This document shows, piece by piece, positions 42,901 through 51,277 of a DNA stretch of 64,000 nucleotides (its first letter is position 1; each line of letters starts with the position of its first letter). The translations under genes and the position numbers were made by a program. Where the stretch lies: positions 10,153-74,152 of the forward strand of contig JAZLHE010000114.1 of the NCBI GenBank assembly GCA_045616665.1. Direction: 5' to 3'. The notes below the pieces were generated by a model. That model saw only the letters and a list, made by a program, of their open reading frames with translations, did no database searches and was not told the origin of the DNA. This DNA is from RUG11690 sp045616665 (GTDB lineage: Bacteria; Bacteroidota; Bacteroidia; Bacteroidales; WCHB1-69).

Positions 42901-44267
42901 AAGCTGATAGTGCCGGCACTGCCATTGTAATTGGTAATCAACAGCAAATACCATTGTCCTGTTTGGGCATTGGGAATATAACACCATTCGGTGGCTTGCG
43001 AGCTATAACTGCAGTCCACGATGTTTCCAACCGGATATCCGCCTAAATTGTTTGAGTGGTCGCCGTTGGTAGGTCGGTGGCTGGAATGGTAGGTTAGATT
43101 TAAGGTATATTCTCCGTCGCAAAGTTTATTGACAAATTCAGTTTGATTGGCGGCGGAAAATGGTCCCCAACAGATAAAATCCACATCAATGCCGTATCCT
43201 GCCAAGTTGTGTTGTTCAATGTAGATGAGCAGGTCTCCGGGTGAAGAAATCTGCATATAATACCAAGCTGGTCGCGGCGTTGAACTTAAACAGGAAACGG
43301 TGTTGGAACCAAGAAATGCAGATCCCGAAATTTCGCCTGTGCCCGAAGAATAGGTAATGCCGTATGGATTTTCATCGGTACAAAAAGGATGGATGCCATC
43401 GGGTGAACAAGGAGAACCATCCGTGGTGATGGGGGTGCTGCCTCCGCCTTGGCTGCCACATTCCACACAACGGATCCTAGCTGTCCAACCTGATTTTTGA
43501 ACAGAACCGTCGGATTGAAACTTAAGGGTAAGGGCTCCGTGATTAGAGGTTACAGAAAAGGGGGACAATAAACCGGAGTAGGTTTCTATTAAATGGACAC
43601 TCGTGCTATTCCCATCATAAATCATCAGTTTGTCAAAACTTGATTCAGTGTTAAAAGAAGTGAATTCGATTTGAAGACACTGTCCGGCTTCAGATGGGGT
43701 AAATGTTTGAGTATAAGTAACACTATTTGGATAGTCGCTATTGGCTCCGCCGGGATCATAAAACTGGATTTCTTCCCCACACGGTATGGTAATCGGGGTG
43801 TTGGTCATATTGATGGAGGAAGGAATGCTCCCACATTCCACACAAGAGATTTCGGCTACCCACCCTGTGTTGTTGACAGAGCCGTCAGAATGGAATATGA
43901 AGGTAAGTGCCCCTGTTGTGCTGGTAATAAGTCCTGGAGAATTGGTCCCGCAAAATTTGCCGAGAAATATGCCGTTGACACTATTCCCGTCATAAATCTC
44001 GAGATAATCGAATGAACACGTGGAACTGCTTTCCAACGAAAAAGAAGAAAAACTGACCTGAAGACATTGGGATGATTGGGCGGCGGAAAAAGTTTGCGTG
44101 TAGTTGCTGCTATTGGAATAGTTGTTAGTTCCGCCTGGATCATAAAAATGTATGGTTTGTCCAGTCTGAACGGTCACGGGAGTGTTGCTCATATTATAGG
44201 TTTGCGCATAGACACCATGGCTGGCTAACAGCCATATCAGTATCCATATTTTCGTAAACCTTTTCAT
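39915..44267 (-). CDS. Large T9SS-exported surface protein with CUB-like domains and seven CDSxTW repeats
   Basis: The 1450-residue protein has a signal peptide (residues 1-21) and two CUB-like domains (about 22-140 and 150-268, each with GQxIxFYDPGG at the start and CVECG at the end). A ~180-residue domain shared with the next gene follows (PFCTDENPYGI to GTISFSP), then several Ig-like/PKD-like domains. Seven repeats of about 48 residues (about 780-1125) have the pattern C-[DE]-x-[FY]-T-W...Y-x-[QA]-S...G-C-[DN]-x-[IV]. Two SprB-like repeats and a PKD domain (WHWDFGDG) follow, and then a type B sorting domain (LPSAFIPE...NYEMIIFDRSG...GWDGK...GTYGYQI). The type B tail implies export and surface attachment by T9SS. 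Confidence 0.85.
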   Translation of the reverse strand: MKRFTKIWILIWLLASHGVYAQTYNMSNTPVTVQTGQTIHFYDPGGTNNYSNSSNYTQTFSAAQSSQCLQVSFSSFSLESSSTCSFDYLEIYDGNSVNGIFLGKFCGTNSPGLITSTTGALTFIFHSDGSVNNTGWVAEISCVECGSIPSSINMTNTPITIPCGEEIQFYDPGGANSDYPNSVTYTQTFTPSEAGQCLQIEFTSFNTESSFDKLMIYDGNSTSVHLIETYSGLLSPFSVTSNHGALTLKFQSDGSVQKSGWTARIRCVECGSQGGGSTPITTDGSPCSPDGIHPFCTDENPYGITYSSGTGEISGSAFLGSNTVSCLSSTPRPAWYYMQISSPGDLLIYIEQHNLAGYGIDVDFICWGPFSAANQTEFVNKLCDGEYTLNLTYHSSHRPTNGDHSNNLGGYPVGNIVDCSYSSQATEWCYIPNAQTGQWYLLLITNYNGSAGTISFSPVGESSSANTNCSLLAPFTSNEPLCNGDTLILTCENPTEGASYYWSGPNGWSATTQEPSIEIPNCTISMSGEYSLYITAAEGSSDTSSINVNIYAIPEVSLSGTKDTICKGESVTLQASGAASYSWLPTSSNQATRTLSPSTTTTYIVTGSSNGCSSSDSLTVVVHPKPTITISTDPETAVVCQGDTAILHASGASNYQWRKTTDTTTLSHSDSLCVAPTTNSSYRVIGTSEYGCTSSTTKSISVRNRPTPSISGADYVCIGDSIILSCSNSSSYRWNTGETSRNIRVSPTEDTDYEVTVTNSYGCTGTATKHIEAYPTTSTVLYDTACNSYTWHGNNYFESGTYIYQQSNESGCENTDTLHLTINLTIETTEEITACHSFTWIDDSTYTQSTNEPTVRLTTVDGCDSIVHLHLTIFPIEESTESINACDSFTWIDGQTYYASTTEPSFTLNSIHGCDSVVHLHLNLNHSVEAIDSIVACDNYTWIDGQTYTQSTSEPTFRMTTVNGCDSIRRLHLTILHSSSSIENIEVCDSYTWINGQTYTQSTNEPTYTLTNAAGCDSIVHLQLTVHHSIEQTETVSVCDSFTWIDGQTYTQSTNEPTITMTTINGCDSIVHLNLTIFHPHHDSENIIVCEPYTWHGTTYTQSGDYLYEHQDSHGCNQVDTLHLRITTAPELTINLIHDATCNLNNGEIKLQTTGGVEPYTYLYMPEETPAHFDHLAPGSYHLQVIDSIGCLGENQFDIENIVHQVNLVATEPAHCGQADGSVSIIATGGFSQFLYQWPAPIVSNTNEAEAVPAGEYTVSVIDSNGCSIDLPFSIENEPGPRACFYFTHINDYAMEVVNCTQNVASWHWDFGDGENSDEWQPTHNYAQTGRYEVSLTVKDDFNCENTNSEIYVINEIPTLYLPSAFIPESDIAENRVFKPIGNSIGTENYEMIIFDRSGSVVFVSHHPDLGWDGKINKKLAPQGTYGYQIQYQTIDGIPASTHGSVILLR
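40890..41930 (-). repeat. Seven tandem coding repeats of about 140 bp
   Basis: The unit recurs with period near 141-144 bases, most clearly as the segment encoding TWIDGQTYTQSTNEPT and GCDSIVHLHLT. Units 2-6 are most alike; the first and last diverge (TWHGNNYFESGTY, TWHGTTYTQSGDY). Confidence 0.85.
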
Positions 44268-44345
44268 CGTAGATTAAAATTAGTTGTGATAGTAAAAAAC
44301 AGCCACCCATAAAGTGGCTGTCTGTATTAAGTATTTGAAATAGTC

Positions 44346-46424
44346 TTATCGAATGAGTGTAAAGCTGCCTTCTTTTTCGAACTTGTTGCCGTTGACATCT
44401 TTGTATTTCAGGTAATAGACATAAACGCCTGTCGGTGCAAGCTTGCCGTCGCTTAACTTGCCGTCCCAGCCGAGTTCGGGATTGATGCTGGCGAAAACCT
44501 GGGTGCCGCGGCGGTCATAAACAACCCACAGGAAGTCTTCCACTTGAATGGTGCGACCCACAATCTGCATAATGTCGTTGAGTCCGTCGCCATTAGGCGT
44601 GAAGGCATTGGGGAAATAGACGGGACCGTTAATCAGATAGTCCTGTTTCAAGGAATCCATACATTGATGTTCGTCAACAACCAACATTGACACGGTATAA
44701 CGGCCAGGGTCGGCATATTCGTGTTCAGGATTGACATCAACGGAAGTGACGGCATCTCCGAAATCCCAGAAATAACTGTTGTTGCTTCCGCCGGTGGTGC
44801 AGTTGGTGATACTTAAATGCACGTCGTCGTTGCTGGCGAAGACGAAGCAGGCACTTGGACCGGGAACATTTTCAACTTCAATGTTTTGTGTTTTGGAGCA
44901 TCCGACTTGGTCAGTGGCGGTCACAGTGTATGTGCCCCCCAGCAGCTGGTTGGCAAGACTGTCGGTGAAAGTGGCGCCAGGACAAGTGAAAGTGAAACCG
45001 CCCGAACCACCTGTCATTTGCATAACAATGGTTCCGGTCTGTTTTTCGCAGTAGGAGGGACTTGTTTCAAAGCCAAAGATGATTTCTGGGTCAACCGTGA
45101 TGGTGAAAGTCGTGTCGGCTTCGCATTGCGCGTCGGTTTTCACATTGACCGAATAGTCGGTGGTGGCCAATGGCGTAACGTTGATAGAAGCCGAGGTGGC
45201 TCCCGTTGACCAGCGGTATTGCGTGCCGCCGGTAGCGGTCATATTGGTGCTTTCGCCATAGCAAAGTGCCGTCTTGTCAACGGTGATGCCTACGACAGGA
45301 ATAGGATTGATGGTTACGATTTGTTCGTTTACACCGGTGCATTCGTTTTGGGTTTGAATCAAGACAAATTGCAGGTTCTCGTTAGTGGTAGGGTAAGCCA
45401 CGGAATTTACATTTTGCGCAAACATCGCATAATCGCCGCCGATAGGTCTAACCGACCATCTGTAGGTCGCTCCCGGTTCGGGATTGTGAACAGCCAAGTG
45501 GACGCTGTCGCCTGCGCATACGGAGAAGTTGTCCGACGAGGTCATAACGGGGGTCGGGGTGGCGTTGACTACGACAGAAACGAGGGCTTCGTTGGAATGT
45601 TGAGAAATTCCGGTTATATTCATGTGCCATTCGCCACTCATATCGGGGGTAGCATTGGGAATTTCAAGCACATCATTTTGGGTGGAGTAACTATAGGCAG
45701 TACCGGGAAGGTTCCAGTTGTAGGTGGCACCGTCGTGGGGAGCCGTACAGATTAATTGCAAAGTTTGTCCTTCGCAGATGGGAGAGTTGCAGTCTGCGCT
45801 GTTGAGCAGGTTGCAGTTGGTAGTGGCAGTGGAGGCGGAAGCAACGGGACTAAAGGAAATGGTACCCGGGTCTTGAGAGTAGTTGGTAATGAGCAGTAGA
45901 TACCATTGACCTTGCTGGGCATTGGGAATGTAACACCATTCTGTTGCGGCTGCATTATAACTGCAATCTACCACGCCGCCGTCAGGATAACCACCCATAT
46001 CGCCATTGTGGTTGCCGTTAGTAGGACGATGGCTTCCGTGACTTGTGGTTCCTAAAGTGAAAGTATGATTGCATAATTTAGTAACGAAATCAGACTGATT
46101 TTGAGCTTCAAAAGGACCCCAACAGACAAAATCGACATCACCTGGTTGGGTGATGTATATCAGGAGGTTCCCTGGAGAGGCAATCTGCATATAATACCAG
46201 GCAGGACAAGGGGTGGTTGAACAGCAGGAAATGCTGGTGCTGCCTAAAAAAGCCGAGGCGTTGCCTTCTGTCCCAGAAGGGAATGTTATACCGTAAGGGT
46301 TGTCATCCGTGCAAAAGGGAAGTGCATAATCTGGACAAGGAGATCCCGCAGGACTTGATTGGGCAAAGGCAACTATAGAAATTGCGAAGAAGATTAAGCT
46401 GAGAATAAAACTTTTACGCATCAT
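44346..46424 (-). CDS. T9SS-exported surface protein, paralogue of the downstream 1450-residue protein
   Basis: Counted from the ATG at 46424 the product has 692 residues. The start follows a signal peptide (MMRKSFILSLIFFAISIVAFAQ); an upstream frame extension overlaps the -7 box TATTTTTG (46448-46455) and is discarded. Residues about 25-190 form the same PFCTDDNPYGI...GTISFSP domain as in the next gene. Three Ig-like domains follow, then a SprB-like repeat, a PKD domain (YFWDFGDA) and a type B sorting domain (YFPNAFTPNGDGLNDIMQI...GWDGK...GVYVYYLKYKD). A 78-base gap leads into the 1450-residue gene. Confidence 0.85.
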   Translation of the reverse strand: MMRKSFILSLIFFAISIVAFAQSSPAGSPCPDYALPFCTDDNPYGITFPSGTEGNASAFLGSTSISCCSTTPCPAWYYMQIASPGNLLIYITQPGDVDFVCWGPFEAQNQSDFVTKLCNHTFTLGTTSHGSHRPTNGNHNGDMGGYPDGGVVDCSYNAAATEWCYIPNAQQGQWYLLLITNYSQDPGTISFSPVASASTATTNCNLLNSADCNSPICEGQTLQLICTAPHDGATYNWNLPGTAYSYSTQNDVLEIPNATPDMSGEWHMNITGISQHSNEALVSVVVNATPTPVMTSSDNFSVCAGDSVHLAVHNPEPGATYRWSVRPIGGDYAMFAQNVNSVAYPTTNENLQFVLIQTQNECTGVNEQIVTINPIPVVGITVDKTALCYGESTNMTATGGTQYRWSTGATSASINVTPLATTDYSVNVKTDAQCEADTTFTITVDPEIIFGFETSPSYCEKQTGTIVMQMTGGSGGFTFTCPGATFTDSLANQLLGGTYTVTATDQVGCSKTQNIEVENVPGPSACFVFASNDDVHLSITNCTTGGSNNSYFWDFGDAVTSVDVNPEHEYADPGRYTVSMLVVDEHQCMDSLKQDYLINGPVYFPNAFTPNGDGLNDIMQIVGRTIQVEDFLWVVYDRRGTQVFASINPELGWDGKLSDGKLAPTGVYVYYLKYKDVNGNKFEKEGSFTLIR

Positions 46425-46570
46425 AATATAATATGTTATTGTGTTTGCAAAAATACTCAATTTTTTAATATAGACGAAATTTTTGCAAAAATGTTGCCTG
46501 GTGGTGAAAAATTTTTTTTTATCAGGAGCAAAAAAGTAAACAAAGAAAGGTCGCGCCACGATTTGTCACG

Positions 46571-46740
46571 CAATCCGCTTAGAAGGCGGAGGATGTAAAG
46601 CACTGCGTCTCCGCTAATCGAGCATCCATTTCCGTTCTCGGAGAGAACGTGTCTTCATTACCCCACGTCAGGACGTACGAAGTGAAGTCTTGACGTGGGG
46701 TAACGCCAAGGTCGGGCATCTAAGCTTCTCGGAGAGAAGC
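46571..46740. repeat. Cluster of four hairpins in the region before mscL
   Basis: Imperfect ATCCGC...GCGGAGGAT pairing lies near 46571-46592. GTTCTC-GGA-GAGAAC is at 46634-46648. A 13-bp perfect inverted repeat TTACCCCACGTCA / TGACGTGGGGTAA is at 46658-46670 and 46691-46703. GCTTCTC-GGA-GAGAAGC is at 46724-46740. The second and fourth share the core TTCTCGGAGAGAA. Confidence 0.6.
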
Positions 46741-46774
46741 CACCTCACTGAATAATGGGAGTGATTGGGTTGGG

Positions 46775-46815
46775 GATTCCGCTGTGCTCCCTCCGGTCGC
46801 TTGCGGAATGGTGGA
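46775..46815. repeat. ATTCCGC/GCGGAAT hairpin, copy upstream of mscL (other copy 47602-47640)
   Basis: ATTCCGC at 46776-46782 pairs with GCGGAAT at 46803-46809 and continues TGGTGGAA. Downstream of mscL, ATTCCGC at 47603-47609 pairs with GCGGAAT at 47626-47632 and continues GGAGGAA. The two are similar in stem, flanks and CTCCG-rich loop, as in REP-like families. The rest of 46741-47040 is G+C-rich and holds no gene I can support. Confidence 0.5.
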
Positions 46816-47022
46816 ATTTGCGGGGTGGAAAACCTGATGGGCGGCGGCGCAAGGTTGTGTGTTATGGTCGGCGAGTGGTGGCCGCAGGCCGGGGTGGTTG
46901 CTTCCGACCGGGAACCGCCCCTGACTGCGAGTTTCATTGATGCCTGCGAGATGGTATAACTGATAAAAAAACAAAACAAATATGGAAATATAGAAATTTT
47001 TCGCATTTTAATTATTGAAACA

Positions 47023-47054
47023 TTGTTCATCTAAATAAAAAAATCGTATTTTTG
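47023..47054 (+). promoter_or_regulatory. mscL promoter
   Basis: TTG at 47023-47025 and TATTTTTG at 47047-47054 with a 21-base spacer; the mscL ATG follows at 47097. Confidence 0.75.
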
Positions 47055-47096
47055 CATTTCAAAAAATGAAAAATTAATCTAATTAAAATTGTTATT

Positions 47097-47519
47097 ATGA
47101 GTGCTTTTTTGAAAGAATTTAAACAATTTGCCATGCGCGGCAATGTCGTGGATATGGCAGTCGGTATCATCATTGGTGGTGCTTTCGGTAAAATCGTTTC
47201 CTCTTTGGTGGAAGACATCATTATGCCTCCTATCGGTTATTTGATCGGTGGCGTGAAATTTTCGGAATTGAGCGTCAAATTCCCGGCTTTCATTGAAGGC
47301 GTGGAACCTGTTACCTGGAATTATGGCAACTTCATTCAGGTCACCATTGATTTCATCATTGTAGCTTTCGCCGTATTTTTGTTGGTAAAAGGTATCAACA
47401 AACTTTCTTCTTTGAAAAAGAAAGAGGAAGAAGCACCTGCTGCTCCGGCTGAACCGGTACCAAGCAAGGAAGAAGTATTGCTTTCGGAAATCAGAGATTT
47501 GTTGAAACAGAAAAACTAA
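47097..47519 (+). CDS. mscL: Large-conductance mechanosensitive channel MscL
   Basis: MscL is the emergency release channel opened at near-lytic membrane tension. The 140-residue protein has the N-terminal helix FLKEFKQFAMRGNVVDMAVGIIIGGAFGKIVSSLVEDIIMPPIG (pore helix) and a second helix (GNFIQVTIDFIIVAFAVFLLVKGIN). A charged cytoplasmic bundle with an Ala/Pro linker follows. Length is normal. It is monocistronic between its own promoter and terminator. Confidence 0.97.
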   Translation: MSAFLKEFKQFAMRGNVVDMAVGIIIGGAFGKIVSSLVEDIIMPPIGYLIGGVKFSELSVKFPAFIEGVEPVTWNYGNFIQVTIDFIIVAFAVFLLVKGINKLSSLKKKEEEAPAAPAEPVPSKEEVLLSEIRDLLKQKN

Positions 47520-47539
47520 TATCAACCTGTGTTTTCTTG

Positions 47540-47576
47540 TAAGGGGTGGCCGAAAGGTCACCCCTTATGCGTTTTT
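47540..47576 (+). terminator. mscL terminator
   Basis: A 12-bp stem TAAGGGGTGGCC / GGTCACCCCTTA (one G-T pair) closes a GAAA tetraloop and is followed by TGCGTTTTT. Confidence 0.85.
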
Positions 47577-47818
47577 CCGGAACGGTTTTTGGAGATTAAG
47601 AGATTCCGCCCTCCGCTTCGCGTCAGCGGAATGGAGGAAAGTCTTTAGGCAGGAAGTGGCGGCGACGGAAAGTAACTGCGATTTAGTTCGGACACTTTGT
47701 CGCCGCGAACATCTCTACATGATTATGCGGGATAATTCAGATGCAAATTAACAAATTTTAAGTTTTTGATGGGTGCAAACGAAAAAAATTGTATTTTTGC
47801 AGTTTAATTTGAAAAAAT
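47577..47818 (+). other. Intergenic region with repeat fragments and a promoter
   Basis: It holds the second ATTCCGC/GCGGAAT hairpin (47603-47632) and a stretch near 47665-47715 similar to the reverse complement of about 25215-25275. The -7 box TATTTTTG at 47792-47799 serves the DUF819 gene. No gene is supported here. Confidence 0.5.
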
Positions 47819-48994
47819 ATGAATGTCGCATTAATTACCTTGGTCTATATTTTTGCCCCGGTTATCATCATCTGTCTGTATAATCGCTTTTCGTGGGTGA
47901 AAAAAGTCGGAACAGTGATTTTAGCTTACGCGGTGGGTATTATTATGGCTCTGTGCGGATTGATTCCAACGGGCGATGCCGCTGGTGCCAAAGAACTGGA
48001 ATCCATCAGTAAAACCCTGATGAACGTGGCGGTGCCAATCGCTATTCCCTTGATGCTTTTCAATTCCGATTTCAAGTTGTGGACCAAGTCGCTGCCCAAG
48101 ACTTTTGTCGCTCTGATTACGGGCTTGGTGGCTATCGTAATCGCGGTAGTTTCCGGCTATTTCGTTTTCCGCAATGCCGGCATTACAGATTTTGAGAACG
48201 TGGCAGCTATGATGACAGGCATCTATACGGGTGGTACCTTGAACTTTTTCGCTTTGGGTTCGGCCCTTCAGGTGGATCAGACGATTATCGTAATTGCCTA
48301 TACCTTTGAAATGCTGGTGACTTTCCCGTTTATCCTCTTTTTGGTGGCCGGTGGGTACAAGTTGTTTCGTAAGCTTTTGCCAGGAACAGAACAACACGTC
48401 TCTGACGCGAAAGATGATGTTATGGTGAAGGATGAAAGCTTTGAAGAATACAAGGGAATGTTTGCCAAAGGCGTTTTCGGAAAAATGATGTTGGGCTTGC
48501 TTTTGTCCATAGCGATGCTGGCCGTCAGTGCCGGACTTTCCCTGCTCATTACCGGAAAGTTGAACGAGTTGGTGGTGATCTTGACGATTACGACATTGGC
48601 TATCGTGGCTTCATTTTCCGAAAAGGTGCGCAATCTTCCCAAGACTTTTGAGTTGGGAATGTTCTTTATCCTGATTTTCAGCGTGGTGGTGGCTTCGCAG
48701 TTCAATATTTATAGCGTGGATACTTCCGCAATAGCCGTGATGGGCTTTATCGCCTTCGTCTTGCTCGTGGCATTGTGTATCCATCTGATTCTGTCTCGCA
48801 TCTTCAAGGTTCACGGTGACTTGTTTACGGTGGCTCAGGTGGGATTGCTCTGTTCGCCCCCGTTTATTCCTCCTGTGGTGGGTGCAATGGGAAACAGGAA
48901 GGTGCTGATTAGCGGTATCGTCATCGGTTTGGTGGGCTATGCCGTGGGTACTTATCTCGGACTGCTGATTTCGGTGCTGTTGAACGCTTTATAA
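47819..48994 (+). CDS. DUF819 family integral membrane protein
   Basis: The 391-residue protein has about ten or eleven hydrophobic segments. The DUF819 features are the conserved MMTGIYTGGTLNFFALGSAL near residue 130 and a matching second half. The fold resembles bacterial carboxylate or sodium symporters with two inverted repeats, and transport of an anion is a reasonable but untested guess. A hydrophilic loop near 190-215 separates the halves. Confidence 0.85.
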   Translation: MNVALITLVYIFAPVIIICLYNRFSWVKKVGTVILAYAVGIIMALCGLIPTGDAAGAKELESISKTLMNVAVPIAIPLMLFNSDFKLWTKSLPKTFVALITGLVAIVIAVVSGYFVFRNAGITDFENVAAMMTGIYTGGTLNFFALGSALQVDQTIIVIAYTFEMLVTFPFILFLVAGGYKLFRKLLPGTEQHVSDAKDDVMVKDESFEEYKGMFAKGVFGKMMLGLLLSIAMLAVSAGLSLLITGKLNELVVILTITTLAIVASFSEKVRNLPKTFELGMFFILIFSVVVASQFNIYSVDTSAIAVMGFIAFVLLVALCIHLILSRIFKVHGDLFTVAQVGLLCSPPFIPPVVGAMGNRKVLISGIVIGLVGYAVGTYLGLLISVLLNAL

Positions 48995-49014
48995 CGTGTT
49001 ATTTACATACTTAT

Positions 49015-49692
49015 ATGAAAATGAGAACTGTGAAATTTTTCTTGTCATTGCTGTGCTGCGTGGCTTTGTTGACTTCGTGTACGAAAACCAAAAATGAATA
49101 TTTTGAGGACGGAAGTCTGCAATCTTCCATTCAATATCGCTTCGGAAAGGAAACCGGCGTTAGCAAGTACTATTTTATCAATGCTCCTCATCCATTGAAA
49201 ATAATGATGGAAATGAAGGATGGTAAGCGTAACGGAAATTTTGTGAAGTATTATATCAATGGAAAAGTGGAGACGCGTTGTACGTATAAAGATGATTTGG
49301 AGGAGGGTTTAGAGGAAAACTTCAGTATTTATGGCTATAAGGTTTCAGATATTCATTTTCTTCACGGTAAAAAACACGGTCCCATCGTTTATTATCACGA
49401 AAACGGGGAAATCAAGGAGCATGGTTCTTTTGCCGAAGATATGTTTGATGGACATTGGACTTATTATGATGAACGCGGAGTTATGGTAGGTGAAGGCGAT
49501 TTTGACAAGGGAACGGGTGTTCAAAAGGGCTTTAATGCCAATGGAAATATTACTCGAATAATTCATTACGTCAATAATGTGAAAAACGGGGAAGAAATTG
49601 AGTTGAGCAACGATGGCGATACGCTGAAAGTGACCGTTTTTGAAAACGACCGTATTGTAAGCGTGAACGGAGAATCTGTGACCAATGAGTAA
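49015..49692 (+). CDS. MORN_2-repeat (YwqK-like) lipoprotein
   Basis: The 225-residue product has a lipoprotein signal (LLTSC near residue 22) and then successive MORN_2 variants such as GKRNGNFVKYYINGKVETRC, GKKHGPIVYYHENGEIKEHG and DGHWTYYDERGVMVGEGDF. Proteins of this kind are sometimes labelled YwqK antitoxins, but the lipid anchor points to the cell envelope. It overlaps the OstA-like gene by 8 bases, suggesting a joint operon. Confidence 0.85.
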   Translation: MKMRTVKFFLSLLCCVALLTSCTKTKNEYFEDGSLQSSIQYRFGKETGVSKYYFINAPHPLKIMMEMKDGKRNGNFVKYYINGKVETRCTYKDDLEEGLEENFSIYGYKVSDIHFLHGKKHGPIVYYHENGEIKEHGSFAEDMFDGHWTYYDERGVMVGEGDFDKGTGVQKGFNANGNITRIIHYVNNVKNGEEIELSNDGDTLKVTVFENDRIVSVNGESVTNE

Positions 49693-51277
49693 AAAACACG
49701 TTTTTGTCGGTGTATTGATGCTTTTCCTGTGCTGGCTGTTGACGGGATTTTGTGCATACGGTCAGTCAGATAAGAAGATTAACACGCGGGCAAAATTGTT
49801 GGAATACGACGAGGAATTGCTTCCCGGGGCACAGCGTCTGTTGGGCAATGTGGTTTTTCAGCACGAAAATACAATCGGCTATTGCGATAGCGCCTATTAT
49901 TATGAAAATGATAATTATTTGATTGCTTTTGGAAAGCCGGTAAAGATCTATATCGACGATTCTGTGCAGTTGTATGGCAAAAAGGTCTATTATGACGGCG
50001 ACGCGAGAATGGCATCTATCGCCCGAGATGTGAAAATGGTTCACGACAATGCGCGACTTTATTCTGATAGCTTGATTTATGACCTTAACGAAGAAGTTGG
50101 ATATTATGTTACGGGCGGCGTGATGATCAATGAAGACGATACGCTGAAGAGTCAATTCGGACATTTCTATACCAAAACCAATGATGTAATCCTTGATAAA
50201 AACGTCCGACTGAATAGTCCGTCGTATTTGATGGATTGTGATTCGCTCAAGTATAATACGGCACAGGAAAAGGTCTATTTTATTTCTCGTACGCATTTGG
50301 TTTCTGACGAAAATGTCATTTATACTTCTTCAGGTTGGTACGAAACCAAAACCGATTTGGCCACGTTGACCGATGATGTGGAATTGTATAGCGGTTCCCA
50401 AACGCTGGTGGCCGATAGTGTGTATTACGATAAGAATCTTCGCTATGGTATTGGCTGGAACAATGTGGTGGTTTCCGATTCATCCAAAGGGTATATCCTG
50501 AAGGGGAATTATATGGAACATCACGAACTGGGCGGCTTTTCAACGGCTACCGATAGTAACCAGTTGGTGCTGATTGACGAAAGTCGGGATTCGTTGTACC
50601 TTCATTCCGATACCTTGCGCATATTGATTGATTCGGTGCAGGAACCGCAGGTGATGATGGCGTTCAATCACGTTAAATTTTACCGCAAGGATATGCAGGG
50701 CGTTTGTGATTCATTGGTCTATAACGTGAATGATTCCACGATATTGATGTTTTATAACCCCGTTTTATGGTCTGACGAAAATCAGTTGAGTGCCGATACC
50801 ATTACTTTTTATTTGGTTGATTCCACCCACATGGAAATCAATTTGATAAAGGCGGGATTTATTGTGTCGTCGATGTTTGACGAAACGGAATTCAATCAGG
50901 TGAAGGGAAATCATATTACGGGTTATGTGGTGAATAAGCAGTTGACCACGGTGAATGTCGTCAATAATGCGGAATGTGTTTATTTCATTATGGATGAAGA
51001 CAGTGCGCTGATTGGCGTGAATACGTCGGCGACCAGCGAAATGAAAGTTTTGTTGACTGATAATCAGATTGACGGCATTGTGTTTTACAATGATCCAGAC
51101 GGTAAGATTTATCCGGACAAGGAATTGCCTGACAAAGATCGTAGATTAAAGGATTTCCGTTGGCTGAATTTTTATCGGCCAGGAAGCATTGAGGATATAT
51201 ATGTCCGCCCGATTCCAAGAGTTAAGGGTTCGGAGCAATCAGCGCAGCCACCTTCAGATACCAGTCCGTCAGAATAA
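49685..51277 (+). CDS. OstA/LptA-like periplasmic protein
   Basis: The 530-residue protein has a signal peptide (residues 1-26) and many short beta-strands with D-x-[LVS]-x-Y-[DN] periodicity (CDSAYYYENDNYLIAFGKPV, LYSDSLIYDLNEEVGYYV), the OstA/LptA jelly-roll pattern. It is longer than LptA and matches the Bacteroidota OstA-like group, inferred to help carry lipopolysaccharide across the periplasm. Its 3' end overlaps the 3' end of holB by 56 bases on opposite strands. Confidence 0.85.
   Translation: MSKKHVFVGVLMLFLCWLLTGFCAYGQSDKKINTRAKLLEYDEELLPGAQRLLGNVVFQHENTIGYCDSAYYYENDNYLIAFGKPVKIYIDDSVQLYGKKVYYDGDARMASIARDVKMVHDNARLYSDSLIYDLNEEVGYYVTGGVMINEDDTLKSQFGHFYTKTNDVILDKNVRLNSPSYLMDCDSLKYNTAQEKVYFISRTHLVSDENVIYTSSGWYETKTDLATLTDDVELYSGSQTLVADSVYYDKNLRYGIGWNNVVVSDSSKGYILKGNYMEHHELGGFSTATDSNQLVLIDESRDSLYLHSDTLRILIDSVQEPQVMMAFNHVKFYRKDMQGVCDSLVYNVNDSTILMFYNPVLWSDENQLSADTITFYLVDSTHMEINLIKAGFIVSSMFDETEFNQVKGNHITGYVVNKQLTTVNVVNNAECVYFIMDEDSALIGVNTSATSEMKVLLTDNQIDGIVFYNDPDGKIYPDKELPDKDRRLKDFRWLNFYRPGSIEDIYVRPIPRVKGSEQSAQPPSDTSPSE

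Noticed and set aside
46668..47030. Minus-strand frames in the region before mscL
   Set aside because: They run through the hairpin cluster and G+C-rich spacer, show no domain and would be antisense to the mscL promoter.
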